The position numbers and the translations under genes were made by a program. Below the pieces are notes generated by a model that saw only the letters and a list, made by a program, of their open reading frames with translations, did no database searches and was not told where the DNA came from. Below are positions 23,881-34,599 of a DNA stretch of 64,000 bases, piece after piece; position 1 is the first letter of the stretch, and each line of letters begins with the position of its first letter. This stretch comes from Cephalotus follicularis (lineage: Eukaryota > Streptophyta > Magnoliopsida > Oxalidales > Cephalotaceae). The stretch lies in assembly GCA_001972305.1 (NCBI GenBank), contig BDDD01001576.1, forward strand, positions 124,001 to 188,000, in the 5' to 3' direction.

Positions 23881-24910
23881 TTGATATCAGACATGGAACG
23901 TTTGGACTTCAATTTGTTTGTTCGAGGTTCTGGAGGTTATATGGCTGGTATGAATATAGAACCTACTCTCATATCTCGGATGAAGGCGGTACAAAGTGAT
24001 GATGGTGAGTTACGGTAGAATGGATGTAAGAGGGATGTAGTAGAATATGTTGGGAGGTGTTAGTCTGTCAGCAGGTCAAGATTGAGCACCAGCGAGCTAA
24101 AGGGTTGTTACAGCCTTTGGAGATTCTAGTATGGAAATGGGAGAGCATAGAGATGGATTTTTTTACAGGCTTTCCAAGGACTTTCAGGAGGAATGATGCT
24201 ATCTGGGTAGTAGTGGGTCGATTGACAAAATCGGCTTACTTCTTGGCTATCCTAGAGGATTTCTCTGTGCACCGTTTGGCGGAGGTTTTCCAGTGGGAGA
24301 TAATGTGAATTCACGTGACACCTGTATCCATTGTATCGGATAGGGAGCTCTGTTTCACTTCGCGGTTTTGGAAGGGATTTTGGAAGGTGTGGGGTACGAG
24401 GCTCAATTACAGTACAACTTTCCATCCACAGACAGATGGGCAGTCTGAGATGACCATCCAGACTTTAGAGCACATGCTAAGGTCTTGTGCTTTAGAGTGG
24501 ATTGGAAACTGGGATGAGTATTTGAGATTGGTGGAGTTTGCATATAATAACAGTTGGCATGCTAGCATTCGGATGGCTCCGTTTGAGGCTTTGTATGGGA
24601 GGAGGTGTCAAGCTCCGGCGTGTTGGGATGAAGTAGGAGAAAGGGTTATTGAGGGACCTGAGCTAGTTTAGATCACTACTGATAAAGTGACTATAGCTAG
24701 GGAAAAATTGAAGGCAACTCAATCCCGACAGAAGAGTTATGCAAACAGACATTGGAGAGACTTGGAGTTTAAAGCAGGAGAATATGTGTTCTTAAAGGTT
24801 TCACCTTGGAAAGGAGTCCGTAAGTTTGTATTGAAAGGGAAGTTGAGTCCTCAGTTTATAGGACCATTTGAGGTTCTGGAAAAGGTTGGTGCAGTTGCAT
24901 ATCGGTTAGC
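23881..24910 (+). pseudogene. pol: Gy2 integrase
   Basis: Integrase in three frames broken by stops at 24306 and 24669. Blocks: CQQVKIEHQRAKGLLQPL (end of the zinc-finger region), WESIEMDFFTGFPR (first Asp), VSIVSDRELCFTSRFWKG (second Asp), FHPQTDGQSEMTIQTLEHML (Glu), YNNSWHASIRMAPFEALYGR, VFLKVSPWKGVRKFVLKGKL and SPQFIGPFEVLEKVGAVAYR. The HHCC finger before 24057 is largely missing (stops at 23880-24050). The gene is interrupted at 24910 by Co2 and ends at 34259-34528. Confidence 0.9.
24906..24910 (+). repeat. Co2 target-site duplication, left copy
   Basis: TTAGC, repeated exactly at 34259-34263 after the Co2 3' LTR. It interrupts the Gy2 integrase at YRLA. Confidence 0.93.
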
Positions 24911-26830
24911 CGTTAGAGGGTGAGCGACCAGTCAAGCCACTAGGTGACTGATTGTTCATGTAAACTCTACTTTTGATGTAAACAATCATATTCTTTTATG
25001 TTACTATGTGAAAACTTTATTTATAAAGGCAGTCCATATATGTTTTATTGTATTTATGAACTTGTTTTATTAAACTGCTTACATATATGGAGCCTTGTCG
25101 TAAAGGGTTGGATGTCAAGCCGAGGGCTATGAGATTGACTCCCTTATCCCCTATAACTAAATTGTTCCAAGTCATAGGTTCACTACTTAGGCATTAATTA
25201 ACCGGATAGACTTGTTGTATTATGCTCGCTCGAGTGGGGGTGGATGATATCATTACCACCTGGGTGAAATCCCTAAAGCTAATATGGGGTGCATGCTTGG
25301 AGCATGTACACTTAACATGACCCATTATAGGAACACTACTTGGATAGTCACATATCTAGTGTCAGTAGTAAATCCTATATGTTATAGTAGAGTGCAGCCT
25401 TGAATGACTTGTAGAACCTGAGAGGATCTGCGTATTTCCTTAGACCTAAGTGGCTGCTCTGCATTGTGTAGAGACTTCCTGGATTTGATCTCCACCTTGC
25501 CCAGTTTTTTTGCGGAGATGGCAAAACGGTGGTCTTTGGGTCTTGAGGATCTATATGGATGTAGGAGGGTACGCAAAATGGAATCATCACACCCAATGCG
25601 AGGGTGATAGGATCTAAAGTATCTATATCCATTACGAGCATGTAAATACCAGGCCAGGTGTAGGTGGACTGGAAACAAGGTTTTCGGAAAGGTCCAGCAA
25701 TAGTCGTATTGGGATTACGGATTAATTAGAATTATACATTACTAGGGTTGAAACATATCCTTACCCTAAGTCAGAGTCGAAGCCAAGATAATGATGAGGG
25801 AAATAGTGACATCTACTGTAGTAAGAACATTCTTCTGGATTGTTGGTAAATGGACGTAATACATGGAAGTCAATTCCACACCTACAATAATGTGAGATGT
25901 TGATCTAGGTTCATTTTGATGGTCAGGTGACTAATTGAAATGAGTATACGAAATCCTGAGAAAATTTCGGACACTTATCGTCTTTACCATATTTCAATCC
26001 GGGCAATCGGGTCCTGCCTGATTTTCAGACAAGTAACATATGCAGAGCATGTTTCACTTGATGGAGGAAAGCTTCTTGGAGAAGCTACTTTGTTTCATGC
26101 TTCCTTGTATGACATTTGGCAAGTTCTTATGGTAACACTTGTAATGCATATGAAGGAAGTGATTAAACAAAGATTAAAATGAGATATTTTGTGTGAATAA
26201 TGATGACTTAGCACATGGAATTTTTGAATATACCTTTGGGAGGTGAAAAATCCAAAATTCCTTCTTTATCACACATGCCCTCACTCATTGTTACATTATT
26301 CTTCAAATCATCTAAAAGGTTTTTGCAAGAGTAAAGAAGAAAAACCAAGAGTGAAAAAGTTTAGAACTTTTGTAGGAGATCTTCTCTAATCTCCTCCTTT
26401 CTCTTAATCAATATAGGTGGTGATAGTCTTTATCTTGAAGGTTACACTTCCTATTTTGATCTTAGTTTAGACTAGAGTGTTTTGAGTGGGAGTGAAAATA
26501 GCATTTGAAGAAAGGAGCTCACGGATCCAATGAGGTTTTTCTTGTTGATTCAACTTTGACAAAGTGTAGAGGGATCTTGAAGGAAGGAGTCTTCATTCCA
26601 AGGTGATGATTCTCTACTCTTTCTATCTATGGCTGAACCCTTACCTGCTTCTTATGCTTTTGTTTAGTTGGTGCCTTAAATAGAGATCCTTGGAGGTTGA
26701 TACATGTTTATGAGTTTAGGTCATGTGACTTATTCCCAAGGGTTGGAATGCTTTGACATACAAATCAAAGTTAGTCATTTTAGTAACCTAAACCCTAAAA
26801 TGTGCCTTCAACCTATTCTTGTTTCCAACA
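24911..26830 (+). repeat. Co2 5' LTR
   Basis: Begins CGTTAGAGGG (the 3' LTR begins TGCTAGAGAG, so the TG terminus has changed to CG here) and ends TTTCCAACA. It is 1920 bp against 1712 bp for the 3' LTR. The difference is mainly a segment at about 25443-25652 that the 3' LTR lacks. Open frames at 25375-25678 fall largely in this extra segment and have no domain. Confidence 0.92.
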
Positions 26831-26845
26831 AGTGATATAAGAGCG
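26831..26845 (+). promoter_or_regulatory. Co2 primer-binding site, degenerate
   Basis: AGTGATATAAGAGC occupies the place of the usual AGTGGTATCAGAGC: two changes from the initiator tRNA-Met form. The location next to the LTR end supports the call. Confidence 0.7.
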
Positions 26846-28956
26846 TACTAATTAAACCCAATTGAACTTGAATGTTAAAGTTTGATTCCTTGTTAATGTG
26901 ATTATTGATGGTGGTCGAAGTTGTGTAGAACTCCAGTCTTAAAATTATTGAATTAAATTTGTTACAATTAGATTGTGAAGCTTTTATTAGATGAGACTTT
27001 GAATTGGACTTGTGTAATTGACTGAATGGAGGAATGTTTGTAATCCAAAGACATTGTACTGGGATTGATTGAGTTTCTTCTTGCATTAAAATAATGTCTG
27101 GTACAGTTTAGGATTATAGAAAGTCCCTCAAGAAATCAATAAACCAGGTTTTAGATATTATATTTTTCTGCTAAAAAAATAAGTGTGTGCAATTATTTCT
27201 GTGTAGATTCTTTGTACAATTTAGTTTGTACAGACTATCTTCATAGTTATATACGTAGTGAATTTAGACAGTTAGCTATAAATTTGGTGCTCAGATTACT
27301 GATTGGTTAATGGCAGTTTACTGTATAGTTTTCAGTTAGTTATCCTGCACAGTATTATTAGTTTTCCGTAAAAAATCTTGCAAGTTTCCTGTGAGCTTCC
27401 TGTTGAGTTCTCTGGCAAATTTTTGCCCAATTTTCTGGCAGTTACTACGTATGGATGGGAGGAGTATACACTGTTCGTTCTAGGCAGAAATTTGTAGTAT
27501 TTATGCATGTAGTTCATTTCTAAAGCACACGTTATATAAAAGTAATACTATTATTTTATATTGAATATTTTTCCAACATGTACAAATAAACTTTGAATTT
27601 GATTTTTGGTGAGACCAATTATTAAAAGTTGCGAACTAAAAGTTTATGGACACTAGATTTTAATTAATTTAGTGGGAATGTTACATGGTTATTGGCTACT
27701 AATTAATTTAATTACATAAGAGACCGAATATTAGTATTCTTTGTGTTATTTAGTTTAATATATTAGATGTATTATTTTAAATATCTTATGCATGATGGTA
27801 GGCATTGGGACTTGACCTAGCTTTCGGTTTCTGTCGTGGATGTTTAATTTATTTTATTATCGTGCACTTCATTTGATCTGTAATATGGTTGCCTGCGAGC
27901 ACAAAAATTCTTTCTCTTTATAAATTCTAGAATAGAATTCTCTTCTCCATCTCTTTGTATTCTTTTCTTTTAATTATTGTATGTAATGGAAAGAGGCATG
28001 ACAAAGTATGTTCAAGAGGGAGATACAAGAAGTTACAAGACAAGTGAAGACTCTGTATGCTGGAAGCATTTTGTAATAAAGTAGAATTAAATAACTAACC
28101 TAAGAGACTGGGTGATAACATTCGCTCATGTGATTCACCCACAGTTTAAGTCCCTAGCCTCGCCATTTTTCTTTAATATTGGACATTAGGAGCATGAGAT
28201 AGATGGTCCAAATACGCCAAGCATGCTAAGCCGTAATTAATTATAATTGGCTAATTGTAACCAATTGATTAATTAATGGCATGGTAATATAAAACCTGAG
28301 ACCACAAATACCTCAAATATGAAAATAATAAGTCTTAACGCCAAGGACACAAGATAGTGACCTAACGTGGGCCTTCCATAGTTCTCGTTGAATGGCGTGG
28401 GTATACAGTAGGCTGCATGCTAAAGCTGAGATACTACATTATGCCCATAGCTATGTCAACCTTAGTGCGAGGCGCTGAAAGGAAATAGCTCTTGTTTTTG
28501 CATTTGGGACACCTAAAGGTGCGGGTGTTTCAAAAAGAGCTAATTTCTTTAAGGATAATGGGTAGGGCCTTATACTGGCTCTAATAGTTTGTCGAGCAAA
28601 ATTCGAGGCTATACTGAGCTGGTAGGCTGAATCTAATCATTAGATCTTACATAGAAGGCGTGAGATCCTATGCAGTGTAAATTGGCAAGAGTGCCTACCT
28701 ATTTTGGATATTATTGACTGCATGCTAAAGATGAGGTCGTAGTATGCTAAAATAGATTCTAATCCCCACTAGGAGTGAGATCTCCCGAATTCCACATGGA
28801 GGTGTGGGATACGATTAAAATAGTGGGAGTACAAACCATAAATACTAAAGACCTAGTATTTTGGAAGTAACATAAATATAAGAATATCTGCTTATTTACT
28901 TTCTTATCTTCTCTTTAGGTTGTAATCTATATGTCACCTTGGTCGTAAGAGCTGCA
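26846..28956 (+). other. Co2 untranslated leader
   Basis: About 2.1 kb between PBS and gag with no domain-bearing frame. A stretch near 27785-27840 (GCATGATGGTAGGCATTGGG, then GACCTAGCTTTCGG) matches the complement of Co1 at about 38770-38830, so the leader is shared by the group. Around 28130-28830 it has several repeats of phrases about GCTGCATGCTAAAG and AGATCCTA, also present in the Co1 leader. Confidence 0.75.
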
Positions 28957-30275
28957 ATTGGCCGTAGTTTAGAAGCAAATAAGCTAATGGGGCCAAACTT
29001 TCTTGATTGGCAGCGCAGTTCATTTCGAACTTCCACATGAATAAAATGGATTGTTCGTTACATGAGCTCTTAGAGATGATCCGTACTGCCGAGGCTGATT
29101 TTGACCATGGGAAGGCAAAATCGGCTGTGATGCTACTTCCTTCTTCTTCAGGGACAGCCCCTAAGACGGGTGCATCCCATCCTGTTTGCAAGGCCAAAAA
29201 GAAGAAGAAGAAAGTGAAAAGGCTGAAGTCACTAGGAGTGACTAAGGATGCCAATAAATTCAAGAAAGAGGAGCTCCAGAAGCTTGCCGAAGAAAAAGCC
29301 TGTTTCCACTATGGGAAACCAAGTCATTGGAAGAGGGACTGTCGCACTTACCTTGCTTCCATTGCTTCAACCTCTGGGTCAGGTATGTTCATGATAGAAC
29401 TTAATCTAGCGTGTGAAGTTAGTTCTACTTGGGTGTTAGACACCGATTGTGGTACTAATATTTGTAATTATTTACAGAGTCTAAGAAACGCTAGGCAGCT
29501 AAGAGCTGAAGAAGCTGTGGATCTACGGTTGGGAGATGGATTGAGGATCATCACCGCAGCTGTGGGTGTTTTTGATTTATTATTGCCTAGTGGTTTTTCA
29601 TTAAACTTGAATCCTTGTTATTTTGTGCAAAACTTGATTCGGAATATTATCAGTGTATCATATGTATGTAATATGGGCTTAGAGCTCGTTTCTAATACTA
29701 ATGGTTGTTCACTATTGTCATCTGAAAAAGTTTTGCTTTCTGCTAGATATATAGACAATGGTCTATATGTTTTAAATACTAATAAATCCCTAGCATTATC
29801 AATACATCAAGGTACTGGTACTAAAAGACAAAGAGAGGAAAATGATGTTAATAAATCCTTTGCTTGGCACTGTAGATTAGGTCATCCTAGTAAAGCCAGG
29901 TTGTCACAATTGGTTAAGGATGCTCTATTAGACATCCAGGATTTGGAGTCCTTTCTAACATGTGAAGCTTGCCTACATGGAAAAATGACCAAGTCTCCTT
30001 TCTATGGTAAAGGAGAAAGGGCAGTGGACATACTGGGTCTTGTCCACACTGACGTCTGTGGACCGATGTCGGTCAGTATGCAAGGAGGATACCTTTACTT
30101 CATAACCTTTACCGACAATTTATCTCGGTATGGGTACGTGTTTCTCATGAAACACAAGTCTAATTCTTTTGAGAGATTCATGGAATTCAGACTAGAGATA
30201 GAGAAACAAACAGGGAAGCCCATCAAAACACTTAGGTCGGACCGAGGTGGGGAATACCTGTCAAACGAATTTTGA
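28957..30275 (+). pseudogene. gag-pol: Co2 gag-protease-integrase with internal gag deletion
   Basis: The gag N-terminus EANKLMGPNFLDWQR (28967-29012) is followed directly, in another frame, by QFISNFHMNKM, which in Co1 lies some 130 residues further on: an internal deletion of roughly 0.4 kb. From 29007 a single frame of 422 codons runs through LLEMIRTAEADFDHGKAKS, a Lys-rich stretch, a knuckle CFHYGKPSHWKRDC at 29301-29342 (second Cys replaced by Tyr), a protease LDTDCGTNIC (Gly of DTG replaced by Asp), the pre-integrase HCRLGHPSKARLSQL, and integrase HTDVCGPM, TFTDNLSRYGYVFLMKHKS and RSDRGGEYLSNEF. It ends at a TGA. Confidence 0.92.
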
Positions 30276-30980
30276 AATTATCCAAGTGATAATGGAATTC
30301 TTTCTCAGTGGACACCTCCTAGAACACCACAACACAATGGTGTGTCCGAACGGAGGAATAGGACTTTGATGCACATTGTTCGGTCCATGATGTCTTTTAC
30401 GGATCTTCCTAACTCTTTTTGGGGTTACGCACTTGAGACAGCGGCGTACATCCTAAACCGAATTCCGTCAAAATCTGTGCCTTCCACACCTTACAAAGTG
30501 TATACATGAAGGAAACCCATCCTAAACCACTTAAAGGTTTGGGGTTGTCTAGCTTACGTGAGAAGGATGGAACCTTCTAAGCTGGAGGCACGATCGGATC
30601 ATTTGCCAGTTTGTGGGGTATCCGAAGGAAACAATGGGATACATTTTCTACCACCACAGTGAGCACAAATTCTTTGTAGCTCGCAAAGCTGTGTTCTTAG
30701 AGAAGGAATACATTCTCAGTAGAAGCAGTGGGAGTAAATTGGAACTCAAGGAGTTTCCATCTAGAGAAACACCATAAGATGATGAGGACTTGTGGTTGGG
30801 ACCTCTATAAACACAACTGGGGTAAGATCCCAGCATGAGATTTGATCTCATTTAGGTACTCCTCAATTAAGGAGATCAGGCAGGGTTTCTACAGTACCTA
30901 AGAGATATGGTTTTTTCGTTGATGGCACTGATGAACCTAACGTCATCGAGGATGATGAGCCTGTCAGCTATTAGGAAGCA
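30276..30980 (+). pseudogene. pol: Co2 integrase C-terminal region
   Basis: Continues after the TGA at 30273-30275 with SQWTPPRTPQHNGVSERRNR (catalytic Glu), SFWGYALETAAYILNRIPSK and HLKVWGCLAYVRRMEPSKLE, then a frameshift near 30600 and multiple stops. The stretch 30620-30960 links integrase to RT and is degenerate. It ends with a TAG at 30972-30974, just before the open RT frame. Confidence 0.87.
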
Positions 30981-31931
30981 GTGCAAGGCACTAATTCTGA
31001 GCCATGGCTTGAGGCCATGAAATCCAAAATGAATTCCATGCAAGCCAACCAAGTTTGGAACTTGGTCGAAGCTCCAGATGCCATAGTGCCTATTGGTTGC
31101 AAATGGATGTTCAAGAAGAAGATTGGTGCTGATGGAAAGATAGAGACATACAAAGCAAGGTTGGTTGCGAAAGAGTATAGACAAAGACATGGAGTCGACT
31201 ATACCGAAACTTTCTCACTAGTTGATATGCTCAAATCCATTCGGATTTTGCTTGCTATTGCTGCTCATTATGATTATGAGATATGGCAAATGGATGTCAA
31301 GACAACATTTCCAACTGGCAGTCTTGAAGATGACATTTACATGTCCCAACCTGAGGGGTTTACATCCAAAGGAACTTCACACTTAGTGTATAAGCTCCAA
31401 AGATCGATCTATGGTCTTAAGCAAGTGTCTCGTAGCTGGAACATCCGTTTTGATGAAGCTATAAAAACATTTGGCTTCATTAAGAACTTAGATGAGGCAT
31501 GTGTTTATCAGAAACAGGATGAACCATGTATCACTTTCTTGGTGCTATATGTGGATGACATCCTACTCATTGGGAATGATGTAGGGATGTTGCAATCCGT
31601 GAAAGTATGGCTTGCCAAGAATTTCTCCACGAAAGATTTGGGAGAAGCGTCTTATATACTGGGTATTAAGATCTTCAGGGACAGATCTAAAAGGATGCTT
31701 GGTCTATCCCAAAGTCAGTATATCAGCAAAATACTGAAGCGATATAGTATGAAGAATTCCAAATGTGGCCTACTTCCAATTGGTCATGGAATTCATCTCT
31801 CCAAAAAGATGTCATCGCAGACATCTGAGGAGAGGCATGTCATGAGTCGGATTCCCTATGCTTTAGCTGTGGGATCGATTATGTATGCCATGCTAAGTAC
31901 CCGGCCTGATATCGCATTTGCCTTAGGATAG
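30981..31931 (+). pseudogene. pol: Co2 reverse transcriptase
   Basis: An open RT frame of 316 codons: PWLEAMKSKMNSMQANQVWN, GCKWMFKKKIGADGKIETYK, ARLVAKEYRQRHGVDYTETF, YEIWQMDVKTTFPTGSLEDD, YKLQRSIYGLKQVSRSWN, the active site YVDDILLIGND (YVDD at 31548-31559), LGEASYILGIKIFRDRSK and STRPDIAFALG. The catalytic motif is intact. Substitutions such as FPTGSL for the usual FLNGxL suggest decay. A TAG at 31929-31931 ends it just before the RNase H. Confidence 0.92.
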
Positions 31932-32549
31932 GTAAGTGGATTTCAGTATGATCCTGGTGAGAAACACTGGGAAGTAGTCAAGACAATCTTAAAGTACCTT
32001 AGAATGACTCAGGATTTATTCTTGATCCACAGAGGAGACAGTGAGTTGATATTGGAGGGCTTAACAGACTCCAGTTTCAACAGTGATCCAGATGATCACA
32101 AATCCATTTTGGGGTATGACTATATCCTAAATGGCGGTGCAGTTAGCTGGAGGAGTCACAAGCAGGAGACTACTGCAGACTCCATGATAGAAGCTAAGTA
32201 CATTGCAGCCTCAAATGCTACAAAGGAGGGTGTTTGGATGAGTAAGTTCATCTCTGAACTAGGTATTGTTCCTACCATCAATCGTCCAATGGTGCTACAC
32301 TACGACAATGATGGGGCTATTGCACAAGCCAAGGAACCCAGGTCTCATCAACACACAAAGAATATACAGTGGCATTATCCTCTGATCAGAGAGATCATTG
32401 ATAGAGGAGATATTATATTAGAGAGAGTTGAGGCAAATATAGCAGACCCACTGACCAAGGCCCTTTCAAACATTGTACATGAGCGTCATCGTAGTACGAT
32501 GGGCTTAATCTATAGGTCTTTGTGGCTTGAAGGCCAAGTGGGAGATTGC
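31932..32549 (+). pseudogene. pol: Co2 RNase H
   Basis: In frame after the TAG: FQYDPGEKHWEVVKTILKYL, LTDSSFNSDPDDHKSILGY, GGAVSWRSHKQETTADSMIE, then AKYIAASNATKEGVWMSKFI, YDNDGAIAQAKEPRSHQHTK and ANIADPLTKALSN. The usual catalytic Glu context (S-EAEY) reads MIEAKY. The last codons overlap the polypurine tract and the first bases of the LTR, as is usual in this group. Confidence 0.9.
32536..32546 (+). promoter_or_regulatory. Co2 polypurine tract
   Basis: AAGTGGGAGAT directly before the LTR TGCTAGAG. Identical to the Co1 tract. Confidence 0.88.
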
Positions 32550-34258
32550 TAGAGAGTGAGTGACCAGTCAAGCCACTAGGTGACTGATTGTTCATGTAAA
32601 CTCTGCTTTTGATGTAAACAATCATATTCTTTTATGTTAATATGTGCAAAATTTATTTAAAAAGGCAGTCTATATATGTTTTATTGTATTTATGAAGTTA
32701 TTTTATTAAACTGCTTACATATATGGATCCTTGCCATAAAGGGTTGGATGTCAACCCGAGGGATTTAAGATTGACTCCCTTGTCCCCTATGACTAAATTG
32801 TTCCAAGTCATAAGTTCACTTCTTAGGCATTAATGAACCGGATAGACTTGCTGTATTATGCTCACTCGAGTGGGGGTGGATGATCCCATTACCCCCTAGG
32901 TGAAATCCCTAGAGCTAATATGGGGTGCATGCTTGGAGCATGTACACTGAACATGATCCATTATAGGAACACTACTTGGATAGTCGTATATCTAGTGTCA
33001 GTATTAAATCATATCTATTATAGCAGAGTACAGCCTTGAATGACTTGCAGAACCTGAGAGGATCTGCGTATTTCCCTAGCCAGGTGTAGGTGGACTAGAA
33101 ACAAGGTTTTCGGAAAGGTCCACCAATAGTCTTATTGGGATTACAGATTACTTAGAATTATGACATTACTAGGGTTGACACATATCCTTTCCCTAAGTCA
33201 TAGGCAGAACCATGATAATGATGAGGGAAATAGTGACATCTACTGTAGTCAGGACATTGTTCTGCATTGTTGGTAAATGGACGTAATACGTGGAAGTCAA
33301 TTCCACACCTAGAATAATCTGAGATGTTGATATAGGTTCATTTTGATGGTCAGGTGACTAATTGAAATGAGTATATGGAATCCTGAGAAAATTCTGGACA
33401 CTTATCGTCTTTACCATATTTCAATCTGGGCAATCGGGTGCCGCCTGATTTTTGGACAAGTAACATATGCAGGGCATGTGTCACTTGATGGAGGAAAGCT
33501 TCTTGGAGAAGCTACTTTGTTTCATGCTTCCTTGTATGACATTTGGCAAGTTCTTATGGAAACACTTGTAATGCATATGAAGGAAGTGATTAAACAAAGA
33601 TTAAAATGAGATATTTTGTGTGAATAATGATGACTTAGCACATGGAATTTTTTAATATACCTTTGGGAGGTGAAAAATCCAAAATTCCTTCTTTATCACA
33701 CATGCTCTCACTCATTGTTACATTATTCTTCAAATCATCTAAAAGGTTTTTGCAAGCGTAAAGAAGAAAAACCAAGAGTGAAAAAGTTTAGAACTTTTGT
33801 AAGAGATCTTCTCTAATCTCCTCCTTTCTCTTAATCAATATAGGTGGTGATAGTCTTTATCTTGAAGGTTACCACTTCCTATTTTGATCTTAGTTTAGAC
33901 TAGAGTGTTTTGAGTGGGAGTGAAAAGAGCATTTGAAGAAAGGAGCTCACGGATCCAATGAGGTTTTTCTTGTTGATTCAACTTTGACAAAGTGTAAAGG
34001 GATCTTGAAGGAAGGAGTCGTCATTCCAAGGTGATGGTTCTCTACTCTTTCTATCTATGGCTGAACCCTTACATGCTTCTTATACGTTTGTTTAGTTGGT
34101 GCCTTAATTAGAGATCCATGGAGGCTGATACACGTTTATGAGTTTAGGTCATGTGACGTATTCTTAAGGGTTGGCATGCTTTGGCATAAAAATCAAAGTT
34201 AGTCATTTTTTTAACCTAAACCCTAAAATGTGCCTTCAACCTATTCTTGCTTCCAACA
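32547..34258 (+). repeat. Co2 3' LTR
   Basis: TGCTAGAGAG to TTCCAACA, followed by the duplicated TTAGC. It lacks the roughly 210-bp segment present at 25443-25652 of the 5' LTR. The joint reads CCCTAGCCAGGTG. The open frame 33367-33609 also occurs in the 5' LTR (25940-26182) with few changes, but has no known domain. Confidence 0.93.
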
Positions 34259-34528
34259 TTAGCTTTGCCTCCACAGTTAGCACATGTCCATAACGTGTTC
34301 CATGTGTCTATGTTGGGGGGTTATCAGTATCATCCCTTGCACGTGGTCCATTATTTTTTGGACAGGATTCGAGAAGATTTGTCTTGTGAGAAGGAGGCGG
34401 AAGCTATTCTGGATCAACAGGAGTGGGTAATGGGAAGCCAGACCATTCCTTTTGTCAAGGTCTTGTGGAAGAACCATCCTGTGAGTGAGGCTACATGGGA
34501 GTTGAAGGAGCATAATCGAGAAGAATAA
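34259..34528 (+). pseudogene. pol: Gy2 integrase end and chromodomain
   Basis: After Co2 the Gy2 frame resumes with LALPPQLAHVHNVFHVSML, the conserved end of the gypsy integrase C-terminal domain, and continues to a chromodomain: AILDQQEWVMGSQTIPFVKV, LWKNHPVSEATWELKEHN. The conserved WKNH..EATWE core is clear. The first aromatic position is not obvious. The frame ends in TAA at about 34527, 60 bases before the polypurine tract. The domain assigns Gy2 to chromoviruses. Confidence 0.9.
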
Positions 34529-34586
34529 CCCCGCTAGTTTGTTTAAGGTATGTGGTTATTCATGATTTCGGGACAAAATATTTTTT

Positions 34587-34599
34587 AAGAGGCTGGAGA
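34587..34599 (+). promoter_or_regulatory. Gy2 polypurine tract
   Basis: AAGAGGCTGGAGA immediately before the 3' LTR TGTAATGCCC. It is interrupted by a CT. Confidence 0.75.

Larger units (their letters stand above)
24911..34258 (+). mobile_element. Co2: Ty1/copia retrotransposon inside Gy2
   Basis: A + strand copia element with LTRs at 24911-26830 and 32547-34258, a degenerate PBS, a 2.1 kb leader, gag, protease, integrase, RT, RNase H and a polypurine tract, flanked by the exact duplication TTAGC. It belongs to the same group as Co1: leader, coding blocks and polypurine tract align, and both have the GNDVGMLQS motif after the RT active site. LTR-LTR differences are sparse apart from one 210-bp indel, so it looks younger than Gy2. 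Internal deletion in gag and several stops make it defective. Confidence 0.94.

Noticed and set aside
25375-25678. Overlapping frames in the Co2 5' LTR as a possible gene.
   Set aside because: They lie largely in the segment absent from the 3' LTR, with no domain and with the two frames overlapping one another.
33367-33609. An 80-codon frame conserved in both Co2 LTRs (also 25940-26182).
   Set aside because: Conservation is explained by LTR identity; no known domain. Kept only as a note in the LTR entries.
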